From contig PQWQ01000006.1 in NCBI GenBank assembly GCA_002943765.1, forward strand, positions 1,178,001 to 1,242,000: 64,000 nucleotides of DNA, in the 5' to 3' direction. The stretch is from Psoroptes ovis. Lineage: Eukaryota > Arthropoda > Arachnida > Sarcoptiformes > Psoroptidae. The notes beneath the pieces were generated by a model. It saw only the letters and a program-made list of their open reading frames with translations. It was not told the DNA's origin and ran no database searches. Both the position numbers and the translations under genes were made by a program. Below are positions 51,772 to 64,000 of this stretch, piece after piece; the stretch's first letter is position 1, and each line of letters begins with the position of its first letter.

Positions 51772-54561
51772 CTAAAATTTTGAAATAAAAATGAGTAAAA
51801 TACAATGAGAAAAACAGGTAAATAATAACAGCAGCAAAATAATAAATTCAAATCAAATTCAAAGAAAATTAAAAATAATTACATTTTTAAATTGACAAAA
51901 TACAAAAAAAACATGAACAGTAAAGAGTTTTATTATTATTATTATGATTTACAATATTATTAGCTCGAAAAAAAATATATCTTTATTTATGAGATTAAGA
52001 AAAAAAACTATATACACACACATCAACAAATGAATAAGATGATGAATAGAAAGAAACAAGAAATACTGGACACATTCATTTGTGATAAATTGATGATAAT
52101 AATAATAATTTTCAAGCAACGCCAAACTTGGCCAAATTATATTCACAAACACACATCAAATATATCAAGCTGAAACAGAAAATTGAATTATAAATTTTTC
52201 ATCTCATTTTTGTTGGATTGATTCTCTGTTCTTGATTCTTCAACGCTTTTTCAATGATAAGCATTCAAAGAATTGTGTTTTGAAATGGTCCATAAGAAAA
52301 TGAGAAAAGCACACAAATCATAATCATAATAATAAGAATAATATCATAATAAGAATCAAAATCAAATGACTAGTGTTGTATGAGGAGAAAAAATTGAAAT
52401 CTTTTCATATTATTTCATCATCTTTTTTTGTTTTTTTCAAGAATATTATTTTTTTCGATAAGAGCAAATGAATAAAATGAAATAAAATAAAAAAATGAAA
52501 TCACACAATTTTCAAATGAATAAAACATATTTTACAATGAACAATTTTAATAATGAAATATTGAGTATTTATATACAAAAATTGAAATTAACATTTCAAT
52601 TCATTTTACTGTCACTGTATCTAGCTAGCTGGCTGTTACTTCTGTTGTTGAATGTTGAATGATGATGGTTTGTTTTTTAAATTAGAGCTATTTCGTGCGC
52701 TGTTTTTTGATATGTGCTGATGTTGCCAGTTATCATAATAATCATATACCATAAAATGTTAATAATAGTTACACTGCTACTTGCGTACTAAACACACATA
52801 CAAACACATACCACACCATCACATCAAAGCATCGCACACACATACAACATATTCAACATTTAACAACAGCACATCTTTGATATTTATAGCGGATGATTTA
52901 AGCTCACATAGACAAATTGAATGAATGAATAAATGAATATAAAAATGGTCTGATATATTTATATGGTTTTTGTTTGTTTCTCTATCGAAAATCATGGCAA
53001 ATTTTTATTATCGACAACAGCAAAAAAAGAAGCAGTGAAAATACAACAAAACACACACAAAAAATTTTATTGACTCAAATATTATCAATAAATAATAATG
53101 ATAATAATGGCAGAAAAATTGATAAATCAAATATAATTCATTTTTTGCCATCAACAAGCAACAAACAATAATCAACAAGGAATGAAACAATAAATGTTGA
53201 TGATAATAATAGCAATAAACAACCTGAGATTAACAACGATTGGAGAATTCAAAACAAAAATTGATGGCGAAAAATTGAATCAAATTAAATCAAATTGTAC
53301 GGAATGATTGAATTGAATGGAATGAATGATTGGATAAATGAATCGAAATCTCATAAAATCATTTAAATCAATTCGAATCAAAGAAATATGATTATGACTA
53401 TGTATGAATGCTGTATTTACAGGATTTATAATGGAAAATAATCATAAAAATTAATATTATTATCTGTACAAAAATATCAAAAAAAAACGAAATTATCTTT
53501 TGTTGTTGTTTAGTTGTTGGAAAACATTTAATTTAGTTTTTTATTAATATCTATGGTGTGTGTGTATGGTAAATCCAAGCATAAACACCACACACACACA
53601 CAGATACAGATACATATCAATATCAATTCAATACGATATACTCACATGATTTTTTTGTTCAAATTTTCGAATTATTATAAACCACCATTACACACATATA
53701 TATAATCATTTTTCTTCCTTTTTCATTTTAAATTTCCAAATAATACACTACAAAAAAAAGATAAATTACACATTTGATTTGTGATCTGTGATTTGATTTG
53801 ACTTTTTTTCATTTCATTTCATTGGAAATGTTGAATTACGACACATGAAAAAAATCCACGTACACACATTTGATGAATTAAAATCATCATTTTCAAATCA
53901 TCATTAATATTGATGTTTGATGTTCAAATAATTAAGTCAAAAACATAGATTATTATTAATTGATGGGTGACAAAATATGATGATAATGTATATCTCGTTT
54001 GAGAGTTGTATAATTTTTTTCTTATCAAAATCGAAAGAATAAAGAAAATTTACAATCACCAAACACAATGATAATGCGAAAATAATCAAATATTTTTAGC
54101 CAAAGAAAAATCATATGAGTTTTGTTGTCATTCATTCAATCAATTCAATGAATGATTGCTTCGATGATTCTACGAAATGGCTTTGAATTCTATTCAAAAT
54201 TCTTGTTTTTTCTCTTCTTTTTTCATTTGTAATCAACAGAGAAACAACAATAAAAAACAGGTAAATTTAGATCAATTTTAAATACACAGAAAAAATAATA
54301 GAAATAAATCAAAGATATACACACACGCACACACAGTGTGTTCTGGATATGATCAGAAAGATCAACTCGAATGAAATATAACCTGTTTTTCGACGATTAT
54401 TCATTCACAAACGGCAACATCAGCAGCAAACGAATATCACCGAATACCGAATTAACAAAAATAGGCGTAACATTACATATTACATTCAAATTGTTCATAA
54501 TAATATTCATCAAATATATATTCAATTTAAATTCCGAAATGTAAAAAAACAAAAAATTTAC
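51772..54561. other. Probable first intron and 5' region of the Mnk gene
   Basis: AT-rich, microsatellite-rich DNA without a supported gene on either strand. Features include CA runs (about 53584-53601), a TG run at about 53555-53565 that is partly complementary to it, and many ATT/ATG triplets. If the candidate first exon at 54562-54589 is right, this is one 2,790 bp intron, far longer than the other introns in the window. Confidence 0.4.
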
Positions 54562-54589
54562 TTTTGCTTTCAGTAATCATCATCATCAT
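54562..54589 (-). CDS. Candidate first coding exon of the Mnk kinase gene
   Basis: On the minus strand ATGATGATGATGATTACTGA begins a frame reading MMMMITESK with one extra base before a GTAAAT donor (54561-54556). Phase 1 matches exactly the acceptor at 51772-51773 of the next exon, giving residue 10 as Asn and a 759-residue kinase. Support is only the phase match, the donor and the need for an upstream ATG; a CAT triplet repeat makes a chance match possible. Confidence 0.3.
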
Positions 54590-55365
54590 CGTATGATTGT
54601 ACGGCTGCTGCTGCCATGTATCGACGAAGAATGCTTCAACGTAAACCTTTTTTCTGATCAATTTCCATACTATCATTCATTATATTAATTCATTCATTGA
54701 ATTTAGAAAAAATCCTCTTCAAATTCAAGTTATTCCAGTATTTTTTCTGTTGAATTTTCCCCTTTTTTCCTCCTTGCACACATATTGTTGAAACTGAAAT
54801 CGTGAAAATAAATAAATGAAATAAATAACGATCGAATCAAGGCTTTTTTCATTTCTATTCACTCTTAATAATAATCAATGAGTTAAATACTATTTGTGAT
54901 GAATATATATTAGCTATTATTATTCGTTACTTGTTAATAACCAGACAAGCAAGCTAACTATTAGATTGAACTATCGGTGTGTTATTCAACAGCATGAAAA
55001 ATACCATCACAAATTCATAGATGTATATGTGAATGAATACACACACACACACACATCATCAGAGTGTGTATAACACAACCGCAAAACTTGTCATAGTTTT
55101 GCTTTTTTGGCAGCCCAAACAACAGACACATCGATGATGCTTAAAACATGTGATGCGACCATCATCAACATGATCATCATCACTAAAACAGCTCAATTAA
55201 TTTTTAAATAAATTTCATAAAATCAAAACAATTTAAATCAATTTTCAATTGCCAATGGTGTGTGTGAGTGCTGAAAATTATAGAAAAGAATTCTCCAGCG
55301 ATTCAATATTTAAGTAAACATACATATTATAATAAATGGAAAGCAAATAAACAGTAATAATCACC

Positions 55366-55388
55366 ATGATGATGATGATGATGATGAT
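55366..55388. repeat. (ATG)n microsatellite
   Basis: Seven consecutive ATG triplets plus AT, uninterrupted. Confidence 0.9.
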
Positions 55389-55505
55389 ATTAGGTATTTC
55401 ACGCCAAAAAATCAAAAAACAAAACAAAATACTTGAATCAATTGATTGTATTGTAATTATTAATCATTCGATTCATAGAAAATTTTGCTGAATTGGTGTC
55501 TTCTG

Positions 55506-55508
<3 letters not shown>

Positions 55509-55544
<36 letters not shown>
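55509..55544. repeat. Poly-T homopolymer of 36 bases
   Basis: An uninterrupted run of T, the longest homopolymer in the window. It could be the poly(A) tail of a minus-strand retroposed copy, but the flanking DNA shows no recognisable insert or target-site duplication. The exact length may also be a sequencing artefact. Confidence 0.9.
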
Positions 55545-55545
<1 letters not shown>

Positions 55546-57975
55546 ATAAAATCAAAAAATGAAAAAAAATGATTTTCACCATCGATATTTTTGGTGTTCT
55601 ATTGGTAAACAATAAACACAAAATATCGATGCGTAGACAGAGACATTATAGACGATAATCATTGATTTTTACAGCCAAAAAAAATCATTATTGGAAAATT
55701 GAAATGAAAAAAAATATGAAAATAAACAAAATTATAAATACTTGAATGGAACAAGCAAAAAAAAAAAAAAAAATGGTAAACAAATTGATATACAAACAAA
55801 CATATGATAAGATTATTATCATCATCAAAGTAAATAATGAGAGATAAATAATATCAACATCGAATCTTGTTGGAAAAATAAAGAAAATCTTATCTAAACT
55901 AATAAACAAATAAAACAACAAATAATCTAGGAATATGTCATCAAAAAGTAAATAAAATTGAAACAAGTTCCTATTGAGTGTGTTTGAGCATGAGAGTGTT
56001 TGTGTGGGATAATCCATATAAACAAATAAATATAAATACAATTTTTTTTCTTTTGATAAATTTCAATGAAAATGTTTGAGATTTGCAAAAACTTTTTTTC
56101 TTGTTGCCTTGTAAATTATTATTTACTTTCAAATATGTTTACCAATCGAAGCTTCGAAAGCCAAATTAATATATGAAAATAAATGAAAAATGCAAAATTT
56201 GTTCAATACACAGAAGAAAATTGGATCATTTTTCATCGAAAAATATCAATTTGAAAATAGAAAAAACCAAGGAAACAAGATTTTCTTGTTAAACACTCAC
56301 ACACAAACACACGTTTTATAGAACAAACAACATAATCAATAATAAATAATCACTAATAAATAATAATAATGATATTATATTTTCAATTTCATTGATTATT
56401 ATTTAAAAATTTTGATTTGAAAATTCAAATAGTAAAAATAATAAAAGTCATATGATTATTGATTTGATATATATTTATTGATTTATTTATTTCGTTTATC
56501 TTTCAAGTCTATTCATTACATATTTTCATTTGATGATCAACGAAATTTATCTCTATGAAACAATCAAGGAATAATTGAAAATCAATCAAAGGGGTAATAT
56601 CATGGCTACAAAACAAATTTGAAAACAACGAAATTGGCTTGTTTCCAGTTGGTTTTTTTATTACATGAAAAATGACAGAAAAAAATACCAAGTCTTTGGT
56701 GCAAATTGATAAATCTTAGGAAAATATCAAATCAAAAAAATGTTTGAAACCAAAAACCTTATCAAATCATTTCAAAAAAAAAAAAAAAAAAACAATTCTC
56801 ATATCAACATATATTATATGGATCGATTGATAATTTAAACTGTTTGATTATCATCAATATATTTTTGAAAAATGGACAAGATAAATAGTATTGGATTGTC
56901 CAAAAGTTGTTTGTGCCGATATTCACGTAAGCATTTCTATTGACTTACGAAATGGAGAACCAAAAAAAAAAAAAAAAAATTCAGGATTCAACCCAATAAT
57001 AATAATGAATATTATTATAAAATTGAAATTTAATTTCTCACACACACATACACAAACATATTAAACATCAAATATAAAATGATAATAATTGTTCAAAATA
57101 ATAATACTAATAATCATAATAATCTTGATGATAATGATTAAAGATAAAGATAAATGATTCACGTTTTATTAGTATCATTATTATTATAATTTCTTAGATG
57201 TATATTACACACACACCATAAATTTATTGTTGTAAATTGTAATCAAACAAAGATAAATATCAGAAAAATCATATGTACACAGAGATGCATATATTAAATA
57301 AATATAAATAAATGTATTTGTAAATAATTATATACATCTTATACATAATCTTTAGATTGTTTTTTACATTTATTTCTTTGAAAAATCTTTAAGATTTTTC
57401 CTCACCCCTAATTTAAGAGCTGGAAAAAATAAAACTTAAAGAGAACCAAAGCAATAATAATCATCTGAGAAATAGAAATTTGGAAAAAAATTCTCTTCTA
57501 TCAAAAAGATTTTACCATAAATATAGATAAATAAATACATGTTTGTTGAACGATAAGAATAGATAACAAACAAATGAAAATTTTCTTTGGAAAAATGAAA
57601 AAAATCAAGGTTAAACGAACATAGCATTAATGGTGGCTGAATGGACGCAATTTTATTTTTTCGCCCGATCACAATGGATAAAATAATTTCGTTCAATTGC
57701 AAATAAAACAATGCAAATTTTATGAAATTTATCTTTTTTATAGCAAATGAATATTAATACAAAAACACATAAATAACTCATTTTTGGTCTTGTTTTTCCT
57801 TATTCGTCTAGTTTCGTTCTTTGTCCATAATTTTTTTTCAGATCAAATGCATCGACAACATCAACAACAATAACATTAACATCATTAATATTTGGACATG
57901 AAATCATTTTGAGAATAAACAAAAAGATCAAAGAGAACATGTGATGCTGTGATGTGCAATAAATTATCTGTATTC

Positions 57976-58000
57976 GTGTGTGTGTGTGTGTGTGTGTGTG
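57976..58000. repeat. (GT)n microsatellite
   Basis: About 12 GT units without interruption, in non-coding DNA. Confidence 0.9.
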
Positions 58001-61000
58001 CTTGCATACACATTTTAACTAATTTGAAAAAAATTTAAATCATTTTTCATTTACTAGTTTCGACTAATTGCCTTTTGTGTGTTTGTGTTTGCTTGACTTA
58101 ATTTCCATGAACGAACAACAAATGTGGAAAATGAAACAAAAACAAATTACATTTTGTATTCGCATTTTGCGTTTCAAACAAAAAAACACAAAACATGAAT
58201 TAGATCAAATAAATCTTGAAATTTTGAATTTTTCGAATTGAAAATCAGAGAAAATTGTAAAAAAAAATTGAAATGAAAAATTCAATTTTCCCATGTTTGA
58301 AAAGTAAAATGAATTTGCAGCACAAAGACAAGAACAAGTCAAGACAAAGGATCGAAATCAAATCAAATCACAAAATAAATTGAAAATCAATCATTTTCCA
58401 AAAAAAAACTGAAACAATCCTTTGATTTTTGATTTGATTCAAAGACTTTCAATCAAGATTAAATGATAATTTCATTCCATTTAATTGAATGATGATTCAA
58501 AAATGAGAGAAATGAATTTTCAAGTAAATGATAAATGATAATAGTGAATCATCATACTCTTTGGACACTTGAAAAAGGAGAATTATTATTATCGAAATTA
58601 TCTATCGATCAAAATTAAACATGATCACCAAAATGAATAAAATGAAAACATGAAAAATTTGTTGTCTTCGAAATCAAATGGAAAATCGATCCATTTCCAT
58701 TTTGATTTTTCTCCATTTTTTTCAACAGAAAAAAAACTTCCAAAATCACATGGAATATGGAACACATTTTGATTGTGGCAATTTCTTGAATCTAATTCAA
58801 AATCAATCACAGACAAACCATTTGAAAAATAAAAAAAATTTCAAAGAGAAACTGGTATCGCGTGACATGACAGACGAAATATTTAATAAATACATAGATA
58901 GAGATATAAATACATTTTGAATTATCATTATTATTATTACATAATCATCCTTTGAAATCAACAACTAGAAAAACCCTTTGAATAAAATAAGAATTCCAAG
59001 CAAAAATTAAAGAGGTAAATCATTGGAGAGAAAACCTGTGTGTCATGGAGAATATAAATAATTTCTAATGGAAAATTTTTTGAATGAAATATCGACCGAA
59101 ATTAACCGAAGAAAAAAGAAACTCTTTATGAATCATAATCATCATCGCCATTATTATTACTGTCATGAGTTTCATATATCAATGAGTCTTCAGTGTTTCT
59201 TTACGCTGATAAAAGACTTGATGACTGATATATCTTAGCATAAACACACATACGCCAACAATTATTACACAATTTAGGCTTTAAATCATTTTAGGAGTCT
59301 AAATGCAATCATTTCAAACACATACAAATAGATATCAACCATTATTATACCATTATTTTTCGGTAAAAAGAAATATTATTATTATTGATGGTAGAACAGG
59401 CACATTTCCATCGACACCATCATTATTATTATCATCATAATAGTTTGGTTGCTTGTTACCAAGAAGTCATTGTCAAGGACAATTCATAATATATCAATAT
59501 ATATCATGTAACATATATAATATATCATGAATTCATACAATTTTCACCAAATTTTATATTTTCACCGATTTCTTCGATCGTCGATTACATAAATATATGA
59601 ATGAATAGAAATAGACATATATTCCTGCTATTCATTCCCCCCACATAAATTATTATTATTTCTTATTCAATTCTTGAAAAAGCTATTAAATTATTAATTC
59701 AAAAATATATATTCTTATTTTCGTATATTTTGAAACATGAAATTCAGCAGAAAAAACATGAAATTTTCATTTCATTCCTTGTTTCTTGTTATTGTTGCTG
59801 TTTTTGTTGGTGGAAATATTTTAAAATAAATAATTTCCACCATTTTTAAATTCAATGATTCACATATATTTGTATATTTATTTATTTATATGTTGATCAT
59901 CATCATCGTTATCATCATTGAAACAGCGAATAATAAACAGAAGAATAAACAAAAAGAAAATCTACTGCTTCTGAGCAAAATGCGACGGCGTCAAGCATTA
60001 TACATGAAAATATTACATAATCTTTGGTTGTTTTGTATTCGATGCATGTCTATTTTCAACATTCTATTCAATTCTATGACCAATTTTCATTTTATTTTAT
60101 TTCATTCATTTCTATTTTTTTTCTTCACACAAAGAGAAAAAGACCTTGGAAGGGTATTTATTTTTGTTGTTTGCTTTTTTTTAGGATGATGATGATCAGT
60201 TGTTTGGTTTCATTTGGTTGGTTGGCGGCTGGTTTGTGTGTGATAAATATTACACAAAACTGGAAGACAATTTTTGTATTTAAAAATAAATACGATGGAT
60301 ACAGAAACAAATATATAATATGCAAGATCTACCAAAAGGAAAACAATACAGACCCACACAACAAACACACACAAACAAAATGATCAACCAGAATCATCTC
60401 TATTATTTTGTTCTTATGATCATCATCATCATCATTTCAAACACATAAACAATACACACACATAAAAAAATACATCTGTATATTCATCGAATGGATTGTT
60501 GTTGTTTCCTGTCTTTATCAATCGTCGATATAATATTTTATAATCATCATTATTATTAAATAAACATGGTACCAAGGTTCTATGTTTACTAACGAACAAA
60601 CAGACAAATATATCGCATTCATCGTCGACATTCATTCATTCAAACTATTCAAATTCATTGATTATTTGATTAATTCAAGAATTTTCGATTTCTATTTCCA
60701 TTTTTTCCATTTATTAATTCAACAATTCATTAATTTCACATTCATTTAAATTCATTGACAAAAAAAAAATTCATTCATTTCATTATTTAATCATCAATCG
60801 TTCGTTTCATATACACACACATGTTATGTAATCACATTCCTATTAATTCTTGAGCATAGAAAAAAATAGGCAAATAAATAGACAAAACTAAACACAAAAT
60901 GGCAATTTTTTTTTTGAATAAAAATGAATCAATGTGTGTGTGATGGCGTGTGTGCACAGCTGTCATTTGAAATGGTAAATTAAAATGCAATGGAAATATC

Positions 61001-61359
61001 TTCGCATACATTTTCAATGCATGAAAATTCATGTATATGAACATTTTTGCACGGCAAATACAGAGATACAACAGCAGATATACAAATATCAAATAAGAAA
61101 TGGTGAAAATTTTCTTTCAAAATCCAAAGTTTTTATCTTTGATAATAACGATGAAGATAATAATAATAATGATAATTCTATATATAGTCAAATAAAGATT
61201 TGAATTAAAAAATACAAGGCTAGGCAAGGCAAATCAAATGAATGGTAATGAATTCATCATTGTAATATATTTCAAATTTCTTTGTATACGTTTGAAACAC
61301 ACACAGAGATATACAAAGATAAAATTTCTTAATTCAATAAGAACCAATTTGAATTTAAA

Positions 61360-61409
61360 TCAAATTTGAATTTGAGATTTTTGGATCCATAATTCAAATT
61401 CAAATTTGA
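61360..61409. repeat. Perfect 16 bp inverted repeat built of AATTTGAATT units
   Basis: TCAAATTTGAATTTGA (61360-61375) is the exact reverse complement of TCAAATTCAAATTTGA (61394-61409), with an 18-base loop containing GGATCC. The right arm also overlaps a 16-base palindrome, AATTCAAATTTGAATT. It is surrounded by further copies of the same short words, so it may be a local low-complexity expansion rather than a mobile element end. Confidence 0.75.
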
Positions 61410-64000
61410 ATTCATAATCAAATTCAATTCAATTGAAAAAAAAAGAGATTATTTGATATCCGAGAAAAATGGATGAATATACATGGATTAAAATAAATGG
61501 ATGGCGCTCAATGATTCTAAATCAATGGTGGGTGAAGATTTGAAAAGAAAATATTTCAAATTTAATATTAGGCCCAAAAAATTGAACTTTTTTGAAAAAT
61601 TGAAGCATCTTAGCTACATATTTAAATTGAGGGCTGGAAATATTTGAATCAAAAATATTTCAGAAAAAAATGGCCAAAAGATGTAAAACAATTGATAATT
61701 GTTTTTTTGGATGTAAAATTTCAATCAATTTTTTTTTGCTTGCCCTAATATGAATAATTATCTATTTGTTTCACAAATATATGAAATCACCATTTATTAT
61801 ATTTGAATGGTTTTGAATATATTTTTGAACATTTTCTTTTTTGAATATTTACATACTTTCACAAAAAAAAACTTACAGAAATTTTAGAAAGATTTTAAGG
61901 CAAAATAGTCAAAGAAAATAAGAAAATTGGACTAATCAATTTATGGCCAATCAATCAACAATCGTTGGATAACAATAACTGGAATGTACGGGCAAAAAAT
62001 GAATAAGGATAATTAAAAAAAATATCTTTGAATGGTTAAAATGGTCAAACAAGAAACAAGAGCCCTTACGTTGGTCAAACGTTGGACAACAAGAAATTCA
62101 TTATTTGTTCGAATTTCAGCTTTGAACAAGTTCTCTCACTAGTTTTTATATGTGTGGATCTGGTTAAACAGGCTCATAATATTTTTCTGGATGAAATTCA
62201 ATTGAATAAAGTAAAAAATAAAATCTTGTTGTTGTCGGTTGCTGTTGCTGGCCAACGTCGGTCAAAATTATTATTTTCACCGAAATCAAATGTCATGTAA
62301 TAAATAATAGTGGAAAAATCGGGAGAAAAATTCAAATTTTCTCAATTTCTCAAGGGCAAAGTTCATCCACTTTTCTTTATTTTTCAATTTTTTTCACTGA
62401 AATACTTGTTATTCGACGGGGGTAAAATTTATACTTAGGGTATTGATGTGGTATCATGATTAACACACGACAAAACAGGTGAAACAAGGTGCAAAAATTG
62501 AAAATTATTTGAATTTAAATCATTTTTGAATGAAAAAAATCATGAAATTGACCAAATCACATTTTAAATCATTAGATTCACATCAGAAAAACTTTAGATA
62601 GATAATTGGTGATTGACCAAACGAACAAATATGAAAGATTTGGCCCTGAACAAACCTAACATTTTTTTCTCATTTTGGACCCTTTTTGATTGGGTTAGGT
62701 TCCCCCTCATTTCCCCTATCGAACAATTTTTTTTCTGGGTAACAAATGATCAAATAATTATAATTTCTATTCGATTCACGAATGAACAAAAACCGAAATG
62801 GATGCGTTCATTTTTGGCCATAGATACTGGGGGGTGTTTGAATTGAAACAAAAAATAAAAAAATAAAAAAAAATAAAACAAAATGGTGTTAAATTCAAAT
62901 AAAGTAAACATCTGAGAACCATCTCTGAAAACCAGTGAAAACCCTGAAAAAAAGATTTGATCCTTGCACAATATATATTTTCATATGTAAATAGATATTT
63001 ATATATATTTGGTATATATTTGAACATAAATAAACACATAATATACAACATAAAACACAAGCATTCAAATTTTTTGGATGATGATAATACCAACACCGCC
63101 ACCACCGCCAACAGCAACGACGGCGGACAAAATTTGGTGGTCTACGTGATAAACACAAATGTATAGGCGAAAAATGTTGTATGGCCTTATACGTGAGCCT
63201 TTTACAGTTGATACATTTCAAACATAAAAATATATATCAAGCTACATATGAGTTTATTGAGTTTATATTCATACACAAATATACATTTAAAAGATTGGCA
63301 GGTCATATTATTATCAATTCATACATTCAATTCAATTCAAATTCATTTTTTCCCATTCTCACCCTGTTTTATTTCATTTCATGTGATTCAATATTTCATC
63401 ACAGAAAATGAAACAAATAGAATGAACAGAATGAAATAATAAAATAAAATAAAAATAAAGCTAAGCCTGAGCTCATTTCATATCTGTGTGTATTGTATAC
63501 AACACAAATTTTGTTTGTATGTACAAACATATAAAAATATTGTGAAAATATATTTGCTGTCATATAAAATAAATACAAACACAATATCATATGATTCAAT
63601 ATCATTGAATTGTATAATACGAATGCATTAATATTATATGAAATAATAAAAGCAAATAATTATTTTAATGATAATGAAATGGATCAGAAAAAGTTTCAGA
63701 AAATGATTTGAAACGAATGAATAAATCAATAATTTGGTCTGACTGGTCGTAAAATATGGTTTCATGGAAATGAAGGTTATGTGAGAAAACAGGATCGATA
63801 ATAATAATCAAAGAGTTGAATTATTATTGAATTAATTTCAAATCAATAATAATCTGGGTTCATTTCAATTCAATTTCGATTTTCTGGTCAAAAATTCATT
63901 AAAAAAGAGAGGAACAAACGGTACAAGGTCGAATGGTTCAAATATAAAATGGTAAATCGTTGAGTGAACGTACACTGCTGAAGAAGCAGCAGCAAAGCAC

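Larger units (their letters stand above)
54590..64000. other. AT-rich, microsatellite-rich region without recognisable genes
   Basis: I find no protein with a recognisable domain on either strand. Open frames are short and composed of Ile, Phe, Tyr, Asn and Lys runs. There are several microsatellites, long A or T tracts (for example 55509-55544, 56769-56791 and 56959-56979) and an inverted repeat at 61360-61409. A somewhat GC-richer patch of CCACCG/CAGCAA repeats lies near 63090-63140, and another CAG-rich stretch reaches the window end. These could be 5' regions of genes beyond the edge, but nothing here shows it. Confidence 0.55.

Noticed and set aside
51772..51805. Extension of the Mnk exon to a start at 51805
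   Set aside because: The codon there is TTG, and the sequence just downstream is a pyrimidine-rich splice acceptor, so it is intronic.
55509..55544. Poly-T run as the tail of a minus-strand retrotransposon
   Set aside because: No reverse transcriptase, SINE-like head or target-site duplication could be seen next to it.
62776..63221. Overlapping minus-strand frames with Arg/Cys/Trp-rich stretches
   Set aside because: They are translations of a CCACCG/CAGCAA repeat patch in different frames; no domain or gene structure.
1..64000. CRISPR arrays, rRNA, viral integrations or intact transposons
   Set aside because: None seen: no regularly spaced repeats, no rRNA-like blocks, and no polymerase, integrase or capsid-like frames.

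Overview
The window reads as the nuclear genome of a small arthropod, most likely an astigmatid (dust or itch type) mite. The DNA is very AT-rich. Every intron inside a confident coding region is short (54-95 bp, GT-AG), apart from one of 500 bp and a possible long 5' intron. All recognisable proteins are animal orthologues. One gene is a papain-type cysteine protease of the kind related to mite group 1 allergens. The mite assignment is an inference from these features; no database was searched.

Layout. Positions 1-13114 are AT-rich DNA in which I see no gene. A minus-strand odd-skipped family (Osr/Bowl type) five-zinc-finger transcription factor lies at 13115-15125 and is flanked on both sides by gene-poor DNA, as is common for developmental regulators. 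From 17585 to 51771 the window is a compact gene block: a secreted papain-like protease with an unusually long pro-region (-), a retinol-dehydrogenase-like SDR (-), BLTP1/tweek/KIAA1109, a roughly 5,134-residue bridge-like lipid transfer protein coded almost entirely in one 14.7 kb exon (-), a BTB-BACK-Kelch protein (-), RP2/XRP2 (+), protein phosphatase inhibitor 2 (-), a 457-residue protein with a possible divergent ALMS motif (+), UFD1 (-), CLP1 (-) and a Mnk/Lk6-type kinase (-). From about 51.8 kb to the end there is again AT-rich, microsatellite-rich DNA with no convincing coding gene except a candidate first coding exon for the kinase near 54.57 kb.

How the genes relate. Most are housekeeping functions without an evident shared pathway: lipid transfer at membrane contacts (BLTP1), p97-dependent degradation (UFD1), mRNA 3' processing and RNA kinase activity (CLP1), translational control (Mnk), and PP1 regulation (inhibitor 2). 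Two gene pairs are head-to-head with short shared upstream regions (Kelch/RP2 and inhibitor 2/ALMS-like) and two are tail-to-tail (RP2/inhibitor 2, ALMS-like/UFD1). RP2 is a ciliary trafficking GAP and ALMS-motif proteins are centriolar, so the 39.3-43.7 kb stretch may hold two cilium or centriole genes.

Exon boundaries were rebuilt by hand from GT-AG sites, reading-frame phase and family similarity. I saw no CRISPR array, rRNA, convincing tRNA, or intact transposon. I cannot point to a wholly new biological system. The best leads are the long-pro-region protease, the ALMS-like protein, the giant BLTP1 exon, the substituted SDR active site, and a hairpin beside a TATA-like site at 46.5 kb.
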